Shown here: one piece after another, positions 19,837-28,794 of the stretch | Position numbering within the stretch: the first letter of the stretch is position 1 | Layout of the letters: the number at the start of each line of letters is the position of its first letter | NCBI RefSeq assembly: GCF_020149765.1 | Contig: NZ_CP083809.1 | Span: forward strand, 2,294,001-2,358,000 | DNA length: 64,000 nt | Reading direction: 5' to 3' | DNA from: Pantoea agglomerans | GTDB taxonomy: Bacteria > Pseudomonadota > Gammaproteobacteria > Enterobacterales > Enterobacteriaceae | The notes under the pieces: generated by a model | What the model was told of the DNA's origin: nothing | Databases searched by the model: none | The model's input: the letters and a program-made list of their open reading frames with translations, nothing else | Program-made: the position numbers and the translations under genes

Positions 19837-19988
19837 ATTTCTTAGTGTTCCAACTCATCTCGTCACGACGCGGTGAAAAATGAGAACAAAGATGGGTACA
19901 ACATGCTTCCATCTTCATTTTAAGTGAGTCCTGTAACAAAAGAATAAATAAACAGGTGTCCTTCAGGCCCACTGACACACAAAGCCGC

Positions 19989-20490
19989 ATGGCCAGGCCA
20001 AAAGAAAAACTCTATCGGCTCAATGACTTTAATGGCCTCTACCTCGAAGTGGAACCCAATGGCGAAAAGGCCTGGCGCTATCGGTTTAAACTCAAGGGTA
20101 AATCCAGCATGTTTGCGTTGGGTGAGTATGCAGCGATAAAGCTCGCCGAAGCGCGAGAGAAATGCGAGCAAGCGCGTAAGCAGGTCGCAGATGGAGTTAG
20201 TCCGACACAGGCTCGTCAGTTAGATAAGATCCGCAAGGTCAATGACGCTTCTAACACCTTTGAGCTGATCGCTAAAGAGTGGTTGCAAATGAAAGACTGG
20301 GCCGAAATATTCAAACACGCCGACTGGATATGTTTTAACGTGTGTTTTTCCGCAATATTGGCAAACTCCCTATCAGGCAAATCACACTGCATCATATTTT
20401 CAAAATACTTTAGATAGCCTCTAAATGCGGCGCACCGACCGTTGCAGCTGAAGCCCTTGGATTATTCAATCGATTTTCGATCTGGCGATA
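19989..20490 (+). pseudogene. P4-family tyrosine integrase, truncated and frameshifted
   Basis: The ATG at 19989 opens MARPKEKLYRLNDFNGLYLE. The DUF4102 arm-binding domain runs to about residue 80 (MFALGEYAAIKLAEAREKCE), then the start of the core-binding domain (NTFELIAKEWLQMKDWAE). A frameshift near 20310 moves the reading to RRLDMF...RNIGKLPIRQIT, and a further shift gives KCGAPTVAAEALGLF, all recognisable integrase sequence. The catalytic R..H-x-x-R..Y domain is absent. It points away from ychF directly after the att copy, the standard place for an integrase. It is inactive. Confidence 0.85.
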
Positions 20491-20847
20491 GCGACACTTA
20501 ATTTAATTTTTTCTTCTTACGAATACGCGGAAATGCTTGAGAAAAATACGGATGGCCATTTATACAGTTCATCCTTCTGGATAAGTTTTGCCTTAACAGC
20601 CGTCAGGCGAGCGTTCCTGCATCAGACCGAAGAGTCCCGTGTTTTTTCCTGATGAAGAGTTTAATGGCTATAGCTGAAGCAGAGATATTCACCGTGTAAA
20701 AAAATAGCCGCCTCAAAAGCCATTAGATGTGGTTGATCACATCCTGGCTTCTGGCCATGCTGCGGAATGCTCAGCATCAGGCAACATCATTGTCGTTGTC
20801 TGCTGCAAAGTTATCGCCAGTCTGGCTATAACAGCGTATTTTTTAAG
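20491..20847. other. gene-free remnant interval
   Basis: About 360 bases after the integrase relic. I see no frame with family resemblance, no RNA gene and no strong terminator. It appears to be decayed island DNA. Confidence 0.45.
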
Positions 20848-21363
20848 TCAGTACATTGCTTTATGTTTAGAGCGATACCATGAGATATACAAATTTAGCG
20901 TACCGCCCCAGAATATACCATCCAGAACGCCGCTTAACAGACCGAAAAGTAGATTGTAATGCAACGAATGGAAGAGCACTGGCCATAGAGCCAATGAAGC
21001 CGTTAGGGCAAATTTCGCGATAAATAGCAGCACAATCAACACTAACGTCAGCGGTGTTCCCGCCCGGATAATTACGTTTTCTTCTGCACCGTTTCGCAGT
21101 CTGGGTTGGGAACTCCACAGTGCCCATCCAATTCCGATGCCTAAAATTACCCCGACTAGCATCAACGCCAAAGATGCGTCTGTTTCCACTGTTTCATGGA
21201 CAACGCTATAGACGCCCCAGACAAGGAATATTAGCGGCAATATAAATAGACGTTCTATGCGCATTTCACGGTCGGATAGTGCGGTAATCCCACGCTTAAT
21301 GAGAAAAACAAGTAACACCCAGACCCAAACAGGAGTATCTTTAACAAAATGAGTAACAGTCAT
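20848..21363 (-). CDS. small multi-pass membrane protein (DUF6622-like)
   Basis: 171 residues with about four or five hydrophobic helices: VWVWVLLVFLIKRGITAL, LFILPLIFLVWGVYSVV, LALMLVGVILGIGIGWALW, LTLVLIVLLFIAKFALTASL, and a last one in the C-terminal third. Organisation and length resemble DUF6622 inner-membrane proteins, whose function is unknown. It is intact although both sides are integrase debris, so it is either retained cargo or chromosomal. AGGAAAATA precedes the ATG. Confidence 0.7.
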   Translation of the reverse strand: MTVTHFVKDTPVWVWVLLVFLIKRGITALSDREMRIERLFILPLIFLVWGVYSVVHETVETDASLALMLVGVILGIGIGWALWSSQPRLRNGAEENVIIRAGTPLTLVLIVLLFIAKFALTASLALWPVLFHSLHYNLLFGLLSGVLDGIFWGGTLNLYISWYRSKHKAMY

Positions 21364-22042
21364 ATTATTTTCCTCGGTTAACGTGGTGTGGAAAGGAAGT
21401 AGCAGCCGATTGAAAATCGTTTTCTATAGTGATCTCGAATCATCTCAGGAAAATAATATGAAGCCAAAAGTGCCAGCACGATTAAAGACAAAGATACAAG
21501 CCTAAGAGTTAGCGACCAGCTGAAGGGAACATGCTTTCCATATCGTCACCTATAGCCAGTGTTTTGGCAGCGCTTTGTATTTGTCCCGTAAATCGCTGAA
21601 ACTGTCAATGACGTATTCAACACCTTTGAGCTAATCACCATAGAGGGGTTGCGAGCGGATCATGCTTTCACGCAGCCCCTGATACATTGATTCGCAAAAA
21701 CCGCTAATTTGCTAAAGAACCTTTAGCCCTGTACCAGGACAACATGCTGATGCGTAATAAAAACCGCTTATAGCTCGCGTTTTGTTTCGATAATCACTAC
21801 AACGAGCCGGTGTATACTGGCCAGCATAAATTGCACATCAACCAGTACAGCCTCGTTTTCCCCTGTAGGGATGGCAGAGCAAACGCTCACCCCATCATAC
21901 ATGTCGCTACTGGCAAAACTTTTGCTGCGTTCACGCTCGCTCTGGCGCGCCGCCCCCCCTGCGCCCTGCTCACCGTTAAAAAGGTTTTCAATTCGCGCCG
22001 GAAAGGGATAATACCCCACCGCTTTCCGATAAAGGACCGACG
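21364..22042. other. intergenic region with a third integrase scrap, upstream of dcuS
   Basis: At about 21605-21660 the sequence GTCAATGACGTATTCAACAC and the following bases match the core-binding region of the integrase relic at 20235-20290 (same NDxxNTFELI coding). It is a duplicated fragment of about 60 bases. No catalytic domain or att copy is found. The remainder to 22042 is the dcuS leader, with AAAGGA before its ATG. Confidence 0.55.
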
Positions 22043-23656
22043 ATGCGCGACACACCGCAAGGCAACCTGACCCGCAAAAAACATATGAAGCTCAGCACGC
22101 TGGTCACGCTGATGATCGGCGCGGTAGTGACCTTCGTGCTGCTCAGCGTGCATCTGCTCTACTTCTTCCAGATCGGCAACGCCACGCAGAACCAGCTGGA
22201 AGACAAGGCGATGGCCGTGGCGCGCACGCTGGCGGACGTGCCCGCCATTCAACAGGCGCTGAGCGGGCCGCCGGACGCCGGCATTATCCAGCCTATCGCC
22301 CGCGCGGCACAGCAGCACAACAATCTGCTGTTTGTGGTGGTGACCAATATGCAGGGCATCCGCTACTCCCATCTGAATCCGGCGCTTATCGGCAAGCATT
22401 TTATCGGCGACGACATCAACCCGGCGCTGCAGGGCAAAGAGAACGTCTCGGTCAATCGCGGCTCGCTGGCAGAGGCGCTGCGCGTCTTTACGCCGGTCTA
22501 TAACGCGCAGCAGCAGCAGATCGGCGTGGTGTCGATAGGTATCTCGCTGGAGGCGGTCAGCGTGCAGATCAACCAGAGCCGCTGGAGCATTATCTGGACC
22601 ATCCTGATCGGCGCGCTGGCGGGCACGCTGGGCACGCTGGCGCTGGTAAAAACCCTGAAGCGCATCCTCTTTGGGCTTGAGCCCTGGGAGATCTCCTCGC
22701 TGTTCGAACAGCGCCAGGCGATCCTGCACTCGGTAAAAGAGGGGGTTATCGCCGTGGACGCCCACGCCGAGGTGTCGCTGATCAACGAGGCGGCGCAAAA
22801 GCTGCTAACGGAGGAAGGCTCCGGCAGCATGGATGACGCCAGCGTGATCCACGCGCAGCTGCGGGATACGCTGGCTACCGGCCGCGCGCGGCGCGATGAA
22901 GAGCTGAATATCAACGGCCAGGTGCTGCTGAGCAATACCGTGCCGGTCTACAGTCAGCAGCGGCTTATCGGCGCGGTCTGCACCTTCAGGGATAAAACCG
23001 AAATCACGCGGCTGCTGCAGCGCCTGAGCGGCATGGTAAACTACGTCGACGCGCTGCGTGAGCGCTCGCATGAGTTTATGAATAAGCTGCACGTTATTCT
23101 TGGCCTGCTGCATATGAAAAACTATGAGCAGGTCGAAGCCTATATTTTAAAGACGGCGAACAACTACCAGACCGAAATCGGTTCGCTGCTCGATAAGATC
23201 AAGTCGCCGGTGATCGCCGGCTTCCTGCTGAGTAAAATCAATCGCGCCTCGGACAGCGGCCATCGCCTGACGCTGAGCGACGCCAGCTTCCTGCCCGATA
23301 TCGGCAACGAGCAGCAGATCGCCGTGCTGATCACCGTGCTCGGCAACCTGATCGAGAACGCCCTCGACGCGCTGGGCAGTGAACACAACGGCGATATCCA
23401 CGTGATGCTGCACTACCAGAACGGCTGGCTGGCGTGCGAGGTCAGCGATGACGGACCAGGCATACCGACCGACAAGCTGGATGCTATCTTTGACAAAGGC
23501 TTTTCGACTAAAGGCGAGGATCGCGGCGTCGGGCTGTATCTGCTGAAGCAGCAGACGGAAAGCCTGGGCGGCAGCGTCAGCGTGGAGTCGGAACCGGGCG
23601 TGTTTACCCAATTTTTTGTACAACTTCCCTGGGATGGAGGCAACAAAACCGCATGA
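22043..23656 (+). CDS. dcuS: C4-dicarboxylate sensor histidine kinase DcuS
   Basis: 537 residues (E. coli DcuS is 543). A first membrane helix (about 20-42) precedes a periplasmic PASP domain with the ligand signature RYSHLNPALIGKHFIGDD and NRGSLAEALRVFTPVY, then a second helix (about 180-202). A cytoplasmic PAS domain follows (VKEGVIAVDAHAEVSLINEA). The H-box is ALRERSHEFMNKLHVILGLL and the ATPase motifs are NLIENALDAL, DDGPGIP and GVGLYLLKQQ. The residues are much closer to DcuS than to CitA. It senses external fumarate, malate or succinate and phosphorylates DcuR. The stop overlaps the dcuR start by 4 bases. ATG 22085 is a possible alternative start. Confidence 0.93.
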   Translation: MRDTPQGNLTRKKHMKLSTLVTLMIGAVVTFVLLSVHLLYFFQIGNATQNQLEDKAMAVARTLADVPAIQQALSGPPDAGIIQPIARAAQQHNNLLFVVVTNMQGIRYSHLNPALIGKHFIGDDINPALQGKENVSVNRGSLAEALRVFTPVYNAQQQQIGVVSIGISLEAVSVQINQSRWSIIWTILIGALAGTLGTLALVKTLKRILFGLEPWEISSLFEQRQAILHSVKEGVIAVDAHAEVSLINEAAQKLLTEEGSGSMDDASVIHAQLRDTLATGRARRDEELNINGQVLLSNTVPVYSQQRLIGAVCTFRDKTEITRLLQRLSGMVNYVDALRERSHEFMNKLHVILGLLHMKNYEQVEAYILKTANNYQTEIGSLLDKIKSPVIAGFLLSKINRASDSGHRLTLSDASFLPDIGNEQQIAVLITVLGNLIENALDALGSEHNGDIHVMLHYQNGWLACEVSDDGPGIPTDKLDAIFDKGFSTKGEDRGVGLYLLKQQTESLGGSVSVESEPGVFTQFFVQLPWDGGNKTA

Positions 23657-24372
23657 TCAATGTGTTAGTGGTCGATGATGACGCTATGGTCGCCGAGCTG
23701 AATCGCGTTTACGTCGGGCAGGTGCCGGGCTTTCACTGCGTCGGCACGGCGTCGACGCTGCAGCAGGCGAAAGAGATGATCCTCCACAGCGAGCCCGCCG
23801 TGGATCTGGTGCTGCTCGATATCTATCTGCAGCATGAGAACGGGCTGGATCTGCTGCCGGAGCTGCGCGAGGCAAAGCAGCCTGTCGAGGTGATCATTAT
23901 CTCATCCGCTGCCGACGCCGCCACCATCAAAACCTCCCTGCACTACGGGGTGGTGGATTACCTGATCAAACCCTTCCAGTTCCCGCGTTTTGAAGAGGCG
24001 CTCACCAACTGGCGACAGAAGAAGTCGCTGATGGATAACCACCTCTACTATCAGCAGGCGGAAGTCGACCAGCTGATCCACGGCAACCCGCCCACCAGCA
24101 ACGACAGCAAACGGCTGCCGAAGGGTCTGACGCCGCAGACGCTGCGCACCCTCTGCCAGTGGATTGATGCCAATCCCGGCAGCGAGTTCTCTACCGACGA
24201 GCTGGCGGCGGAGGTGAATATCTCGCGCGTCTCCTGCCGCAAATACCTGATCTGGCTGGCGCAGATCAATATTCTTTTCACCAGCATCCACTACGGCGCA
24301 ACCGGCCGGCCGGTCTATCGCTACCGCCTGCAGCCGGAATACCATTCGCTGCTCAGGCAGTACTGTCAGTAA
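23653..24372 (+). CDS. dcuR: C4-dicarboxylate response regulator DcuR
   Basis: 239 residues, the same length as E. coli DcuR. The receiver domain (1-120) has the acidic pair VVDDDAM, the phosphoacceptor in LVLLDIYLQHENGLDLLP and the Lys of YLIKPF. The C-terminal part carries the CitB-type helix-turn-helix (GLTPQTLRTLCQWID, SRVSCRKYLIWL). It activates fumarate respiration and uptake genes. ATGA overlap with dcuS gives coupled translation. Its stop overlaps the convergent apbE end by 20 bases. In this context the neighbouring fumarate reductase, transporter and fumarase are likely targets. Confidence 0.94.
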   Translation: MINVLVVDDDAMVAELNRVYVGQVPGFHCVGTASTLQQAKEMILHSEPAVDLVLLDIYLQHENGLDLLPELREAKQPVEVIIISSAADAATIKTSLHYGVVDYLIKPFQFPRFEEALTNWRQKKSLMDNHLYYQQAEVDQLIHGNPPTSNDSKRLPKGLTPQTLRTLCQWIDANPGSEFSTDELAAEVNISRVSCRKYLIWLAQINILFTSIHYGATGRPVYRYRLQPEYHSLLRQYCQ

Positions 24373-25327
24373 TCAGCCGGTAGCGGCGGTCATGCAGGCG
24401 AAACGCGAACTGGCGCGACGAAGAGCAGATCACCTGCTGGTCGCGGGTCACGAATATCGCCTCGATGTGCGGCGCGTCGTGCAGCGCCTCGAGGCTCTGC
24501 TCCACCCCCAGCCCGTAAAGCAGCGTGGTGTAGATATCGCCGTCTATCGAGCGGTCGGAAATCACCGTGACGCTCAGCAGCTCGTTGTCGAGCGGATAGC
24601 CGCTGCGCGCGTCGAGAATATGGTGATAGAGGCGCCCGTCCAGCTCGAAATAGCGTTCGTAGATCCCCGAGGTCACCACCGATTTACCCGCCACCTCAAT
24701 CACGCCGATAAGCGCGTCGGCCGCCCCGAAGGGGGTTTTCAGCCCCACCGACCAGCCGGCAGCCTGCGGCGGCGCGCCGAGCGTCTGCACATTGCCGCCC
24801 AGGTTAATCAGCGCCCTTTCCACGCCGTGCTGGCGCAGAAAGCTGCGTACCAGATCGGCGATATAGCCTTTCGCGATAGCGCCTAAATCGATCTCCATGC
24901 CCGGCTGGCGCAGAAACACGCTGCGCCGCGCGGGATCCAGCTCCACCTGGCGCGGATCGGTCAGCGCCATCAGCCTCTCCAGCTCGGCGTGCGGCGGCAC
25001 GCTGCGGCCCTGAAAGCCAATCTTCCAGCGCTTGACCAGCGGGCCGATGGTGAAATTAAACAGGCTCTGCGGCAATAAACTCACCTGGTGCGCGCACTGG
25101 ATCAGATCGAACACCTCGCGGCTGACGCAGACCGCCTCTTTGCCTGCGGCGTGGTTGATCGCCATCACTTCGGAGTGGGCGCGGTTGACGGTGAGGATAT
25201 TCTCCTGATGGCGAATAAGACGGAAGACCTGCGCGGCCAGCGCCGCATTATCGTCAAAGAGTTTAAGAAGGATGGGCGAACCCATAAGCACTGCGGAATA
25301 GGCGTAAACGCCTTCGTCGGCTGACAT
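24353..25327 (-). CDS. apbE: FAD:protein FMN transferase ApbE
   Basis: 324 residues. Motifs of the family are visible: GSPILLKLFDD at the N-terminus, AIAKGYIADLVRSFLRQHGV, ALINLGGNVQTLG, and HHILDARSGYP with the conserved His/Asp for Mg-FAD. ApbE links FMN covalently to a Thr/Ser of target flavoproteins. There is no lipoprotein signal (no Leu-rich stretch plus Cys), so this version is predicted cytoplasmic, matching a cytoplasmic target. It lies 115 bases after the fumarate reductase, whose FMN-binding domain carries the required SGATTQS motif, and most likely modifies it. Confidence 0.92.
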   Translation of the reverse strand: MSADEGVYAYSAVLMGSPILLKLFDDNAALAAQVFRLIRHQENILTVNRAHSEVMAINHAAGKEAVCVSREVFDLIQCAHQVSLLPQSLFNFTIGPLVKRWKIGFQGRSVPPHAELERLMALTDPRQVELDPARRSVFLRQPGMEIDLGAIAKGYIADLVRSFLRQHGVERALINLGGNVQTLGAPPQAAGWSVGLKTPFGAADALIGVIEVAGKSVVTSGIYERYFELDGRLYHHILDARSGYPLDNELLSVTVISDRSIDGDIYTTLLYGLGVEQSLEALHDAPHIEAIFVTRDQQVICSSSRQFAFRLHDRRYRLITDSTA

Positions 25328-25442
25328 ACTCGCCTCGGCTGTCTAAGTGGATCCGGGCGCGGCGGTAACGGCGCGCCGGGCGTTGCTGCCCTGCGCGCCG
25401 TGCGCCATCCCTGGCGCGGCGCTCGTAGCCGCCAGCGGCGGG

Positions 25443-28220
25443 CTAGCCGCGCGCCAGGGCCGCCGCGTTACGTCCGGCAAGGATACCAAAGATAATGATA
25501 TCCGCTACAGCGTTGCCGCCAATGCGGTTGGCGCCGTGGATGCCGCCGACCACTTCCCCCGCCGCCCAGGCACCACGGATCACCTGTTTGTTGCTGTCGA
25601 GCACCGCAGTGTCGGTGTTGATGGTGACACCGCCCATGGTGTGATGCACCCCTGGCGCGATGCGGATGGCGTAAAACGGTCCCTGATTAAGCGGATGACG
25701 CAGCGCGGTGGTACGGCCGAAATCCTCATCCTTCTGGTCCACCACAAACTGGTTGTAGCGCGCCAGCGTCTCTTCAAGCGTGGTGTGCTCCATATTGAGC
25801 TTCACTGCCAGCTCGCCCACGGTGGGCGCGCTGATAACAAAGCCTTTGGCGATATACTCATCCGCCGCTTTGTTGTTTGCGCGAACCTGCTCATCGAAGA
25901 CCACCCAGGCGCTTTTCTCCGGCAGCGCGATAATCTGCGCGGAAACTTTGTCGCGCGTCTCCATCTCGTTAAAGAAGCGTTTGCCCGCCTGTGAAACCAG
26001 GATAGCACCGCCGCCGCGAATCGACTCGGAGATCAGATAGGAGGTGGTCTGTTCCACCGTCGGGTGGATCTGGATTTCGCCCATATCCACGGTATCCGCG
26101 CCCAGCTTCTGCAGCATAGCGATGCCGCTGCCGGTAGCGCCTTTGTGGTTAGTGGTGACAAAGCCGTCCAGCTCAGGGCGGTATTTCACCACCATCTCGC
26201 GGTTGGCGCTGAAGCCACCGGTGGCGACGATAACGCTTTTCGCATAGAGGATGCGGCTGTCGTAATACTCATCCACCACCTTCACGCCGGTCACCGCGCC
26301 ATTCTCGGTGAGAATTTCCGCGACCGAGGTATCGAGCAGCACTTCAATATTGCGCTTGTTGATGTTTTTCACCAGGCCGCTGATCAGGTAGCCGCCGACC
26401 GCCGAGCGGTCCGCAGGACGGTGCGTACGGTCGATACTCATACCGCCGGTGATGGTGATATCGTTCAGCTCAATGCCGTGATCCGCCAGCCAGTCGATCG
26501 CCTCCGGTGCCAGATCGACAAACTCACGCAGCAGCGCCGGGTTGTTTTTGTGCTGGCCGCCCTTCAGCGTCTCCTGATAGAAAAGCTCTTTGCTGTCTTT
26601 GATGCCCTTCATCGCCTGGAAGCGGGTTTCCGCCGCGTTCATGCCCACGGAGGCTTTGATGGTGTTGCCGCCGATGGTCGGCATCTTCTCGATGATCACC
26701 ACGCGCGCGCCTTCGTCGTGCGCCTGAATCGCCGCCGCCAGGCCTGCGCCGCCGCTGCCGATCACCACTACGTCGTAGTTCTGCGGCGCGGAAGGATTAC
26801 CGCCCTCTTCAATCACATACTCTTTGCTGGAGGTAGAGAGCGCGCGCGATACTGCTTTTTTCAGCGCCTCGCTCTGGGTTGTGGCGCCGCTGATGGCGTC
26901 AACGTGCGGGCTGTTAGCCACCAGAATACGGCTACGCAGGCTCTCAAAGGTCTCGGTGAAATCGACGTCCAGCGTATCGTCCGGCACCAGCGAGATATCG
27001 GTGATGCGGTCGGTATCGAGGGTGACGTTGATTTTCAGCTTCAGCGCTTCCGCCTCGACTTTTTCCTGATAGACGCCCGCTTTATATTTGCGGCCCGGCG
27101 CGCTGACTTCGCGGATCATCGCGTCCACCAGCGAGAAGCGCCACAGCGGCTCCGGGATCATCAGCGCTTCGCGCTGGGTGCTGTCAATGTAGAGGTCGAG
27201 ATGCTCGTTGTTGAGCACGCGATCCGCCCAGTTCGGGTAGGCGATACAGGCTTTGCCGATCGCCACCAGATCGTAGCCGTGCTCCAGCGCCATCTCGGCG
27301 TCAGCTTTATTCACCACGCCGCCCACGCCGATGACCGGCACTTTCGCCAGGCGTTCGGAGCGCTGTGCAATATATTTGTCGATCAGCGGCGTTGGGTCGC
27401 GGGTATCGACGATAGAGGGACGCAGCAGCTGGCCCACGGAGAAGTGCACGTAGTCAAGGCCGCGCTCCGCCAGTTTCTCCAGCAGATAGAGCGTGTCGTC
27501 AAAGCGAATGCCGGGTACTTCAATCTCTTCCGGCGAGAAGCGATAGCCGATAATAAAGGTGTTATCTGCGATGCGCTCCGCCATTTTATGGGCGATATCC
27601 AGCACCGCCAGCGGGAAGCGGGCGCGGTTTTCACGGCTGCCGCCCCACTTGTCGTCGCGCTGGTTAGAGTTAGGCGAATAGAACTGCTGAATCAGGTAGG
27701 TATTGGCGCCGTGCAGCTCTACGCCGTCGAAGCCCGCCTTGATGGCGCGGTTCACCGCGTCACCGAATTTAGTGATCATCACTTCAACTTCATCGGCGGT
27801 CAGCGCCTGCGGTTTGGTCGCGCCTTCGCGCGGCGCGGCGATGGCGCTCGGGCCGACCGGCGTTTTACCGCCAATCAGCTCCGGCTCCACCATACGGCCG
27901 CCGTGATAGATCTGCAGGATAGCGGTCGAACCCTGGGATTTAATCGCGTCGGCGATGCGCGCCAGTCCCGCGATTTTGTTGTCGTTGTCGATGGCGATAG
28001 CGCCGGGAAAGGCGGGCCCTTTGGCGTCAATAAAGCAGCACTCGACGATGACGGTACCCAGCGTGCCTGCGCGCGCGCGATAGTACTCAACCAGCTCGCT
28101 GGTCACGGTGCCGTCATAAAATCCCGTACAGGTGGTCATCGGCGCCATGACCAGTCGATTTTTTAATACCGCGCCGTTAGGTAAAGTCAGCGGATTTAAA
28201 AGCGGGGTGCGAGTATTCAT
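25443..28220 (-). CDS. NADH-dependent fumarate reductase (OYE-like, FMN-bind and FAD domains)
   Basis: 925 residues in three domains. Residues 1-360 are an Old Yellow Enzyme/NADH:flavin oxidoreductase barrel (KNRLVMAPMTT, FDGVELHGANTYLIQQFYSP, GVGGVVNKADAEMAL). Residues about 370-460 are an FMN_bind domain with DAISGATTQSEAL, the site of covalent FMN. From about 480 comes a fumarate reductase/FAD_binding_2 domain (VVVIGSGGAGLAAAIQAH, DRTHRPADRSAVGG, HTMGGVTINTDTAV). The layout equals the soluble Klebsiella NADH:fumarate reductase. There is no signal peptide and no heme motif, so it acts in the cytosol, re-oxidising NADH with fumarate. A CCGGAG site precedes the ATG. Urocanate or other enoate reduction cannot be excluded. 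Confidence 0.9.
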   Translation of the reverse strand: MNTRTPLLNPLTLPNGAVLKNRLVMAPMTTCTGFYDGTVTSELVEYYRARAGTLGTVIVECCFIDAKGPAFPGAIAIDNDNKIAGLARIADAIKSQGSTAILQIYHGGRMVEPELIGGKTPVGPSAIAAPREGATKPQALTADEVEVMITKFGDAVNRAIKAGFDGVELHGANTYLIQQFYSPNSNQRDDKWGGSRENRARFPLAVLDIAHKMAERIADNTFIIGYRFSPEEIEVPGIRFDDTLYLLEKLAERGLDYVHFSVGQLLRPSIVDTRDPTPLIDKYIAQRSERLAKVPVIGVGGVVNKADAEMALEHGYDLVAIGKACIAYPNWADRVLNNEHLDLYIDSTQREALMIPEPLWRFSLVDAMIREVSAPGRKYKAGVYQEKVEAEALKLKINVTLDTDRITDISLVPDDTLDVDFTETFESLRSRILVANSPHVDAISGATTQSEALKKAVSRALSTSSKEYVIEEGGNPSAPQNYDVVVIGSGGAGLAAAIQAHDEGARVVIIEKMPTIGGNTIKASVGMNAAETRFQAMKGIKDSKELFYQETLKGGQHKNNPALLREFVDLAPEAIDWLADHGIELNDITITGGMSIDRTHRPADRSAVGGYLISGLVKNINKRNIEVLLDTSVAEILTENGAVTGVKVVDEYYDSRILYAKSVIVATGGFSANREMVVKYRPELDGFVTTNHKGATGSGIAMLQKLGADTVDMGEIQIHPTVEQTTSYLISESIRGGGAILVSQAGKRFFNEMETRDKVSAQIIALPEKSAWVVFDEQVRANNKAADEYIAKGFVISAPTVGELAVKLNMEHTTLEETLARYNQFVVDQKDEDFGRTTALRHPLNQGPFYAIRIAPGVHHTMGGVTINTDTAVLDSNKQVIRGAWAAGEVVGGIHGANRIGGNAVADIIIFGILAGRNAAALARG

Positions 28221-28794
28221 TTAGATTAACTCCGGAAATTAAAAGCTGAGAAATTCTGCGGACGAGGCACTCTGGTGAATTATTAAAAAGTCCGGCTTGA
28301 TGCAACTAATATACCAGCAACTTTAGTTACGAAAGAAATGAATATAGTTATAAAACTTTTAAAGCAGCGGAGTTATTTATTTTGCAAAGCCAGAGAATTT
28401 GGTTATAGTAATGTTAACGAAAGCGCTAAAAAAATCAAATTATTGTTATAAGTAAAAATTTTTTCAATACTTTTCAATAAGGTAAAAGAGATGAAATTTA
28501 TACCAAAAAGCGCCGATAACCTCATTTCCCAGCATAAAATCCTTTTATGCGTGCCGCACGCATTTTAAAGCAGCTGATTCAAATTAACGCCGCACTCACT
28601 CTTTGATCTAGATCAAAATTTACAATTATGGCAGGCGCATCATATAGGCACGGAGCAAAAGTTTATTTAATAAAGTTGTCATGTGAAGACGTTATTCAAT
28701 AAGGTTTTGCTGAAGGCGTTCTACGCGCACGAATAAATAAAGGGCGCATCAACAAAGCCGACACTCTCTTCTTTATAACTTGCAGACCCTTACT
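28221..28794. promoter_or_regulatory. 570-base divergent control region between fumarate reductase and transporter
   Basis: AT-rich and gene-free. It contains the FNR palindrome listed separately and several A/T tracts. It probably drives fumarate reductase-apbE leftward and the transporter-fumarase genes rightward. DcuR sites are loosely defined and I cannot place them. Confidence 0.6.
28603..28616. promoter_or_regulatory. FNR box
   Basis: TTGATCTAGATCAA is a perfect match to the FNR consensus TTGAT-N4-ATCAA. It lies about 180 bases before the transporter start and 385 before the reductase start. This suits anaerobic activation of one or both divergent units. Confidence 0.75.

Noticed and set aside
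26064..28166. A 700-codon open frame on the plus strand
   Set aside because: It lies wholly antisense to the fumarate reductase, whose domains are clear. The frame is open because of high GC and codon bias.
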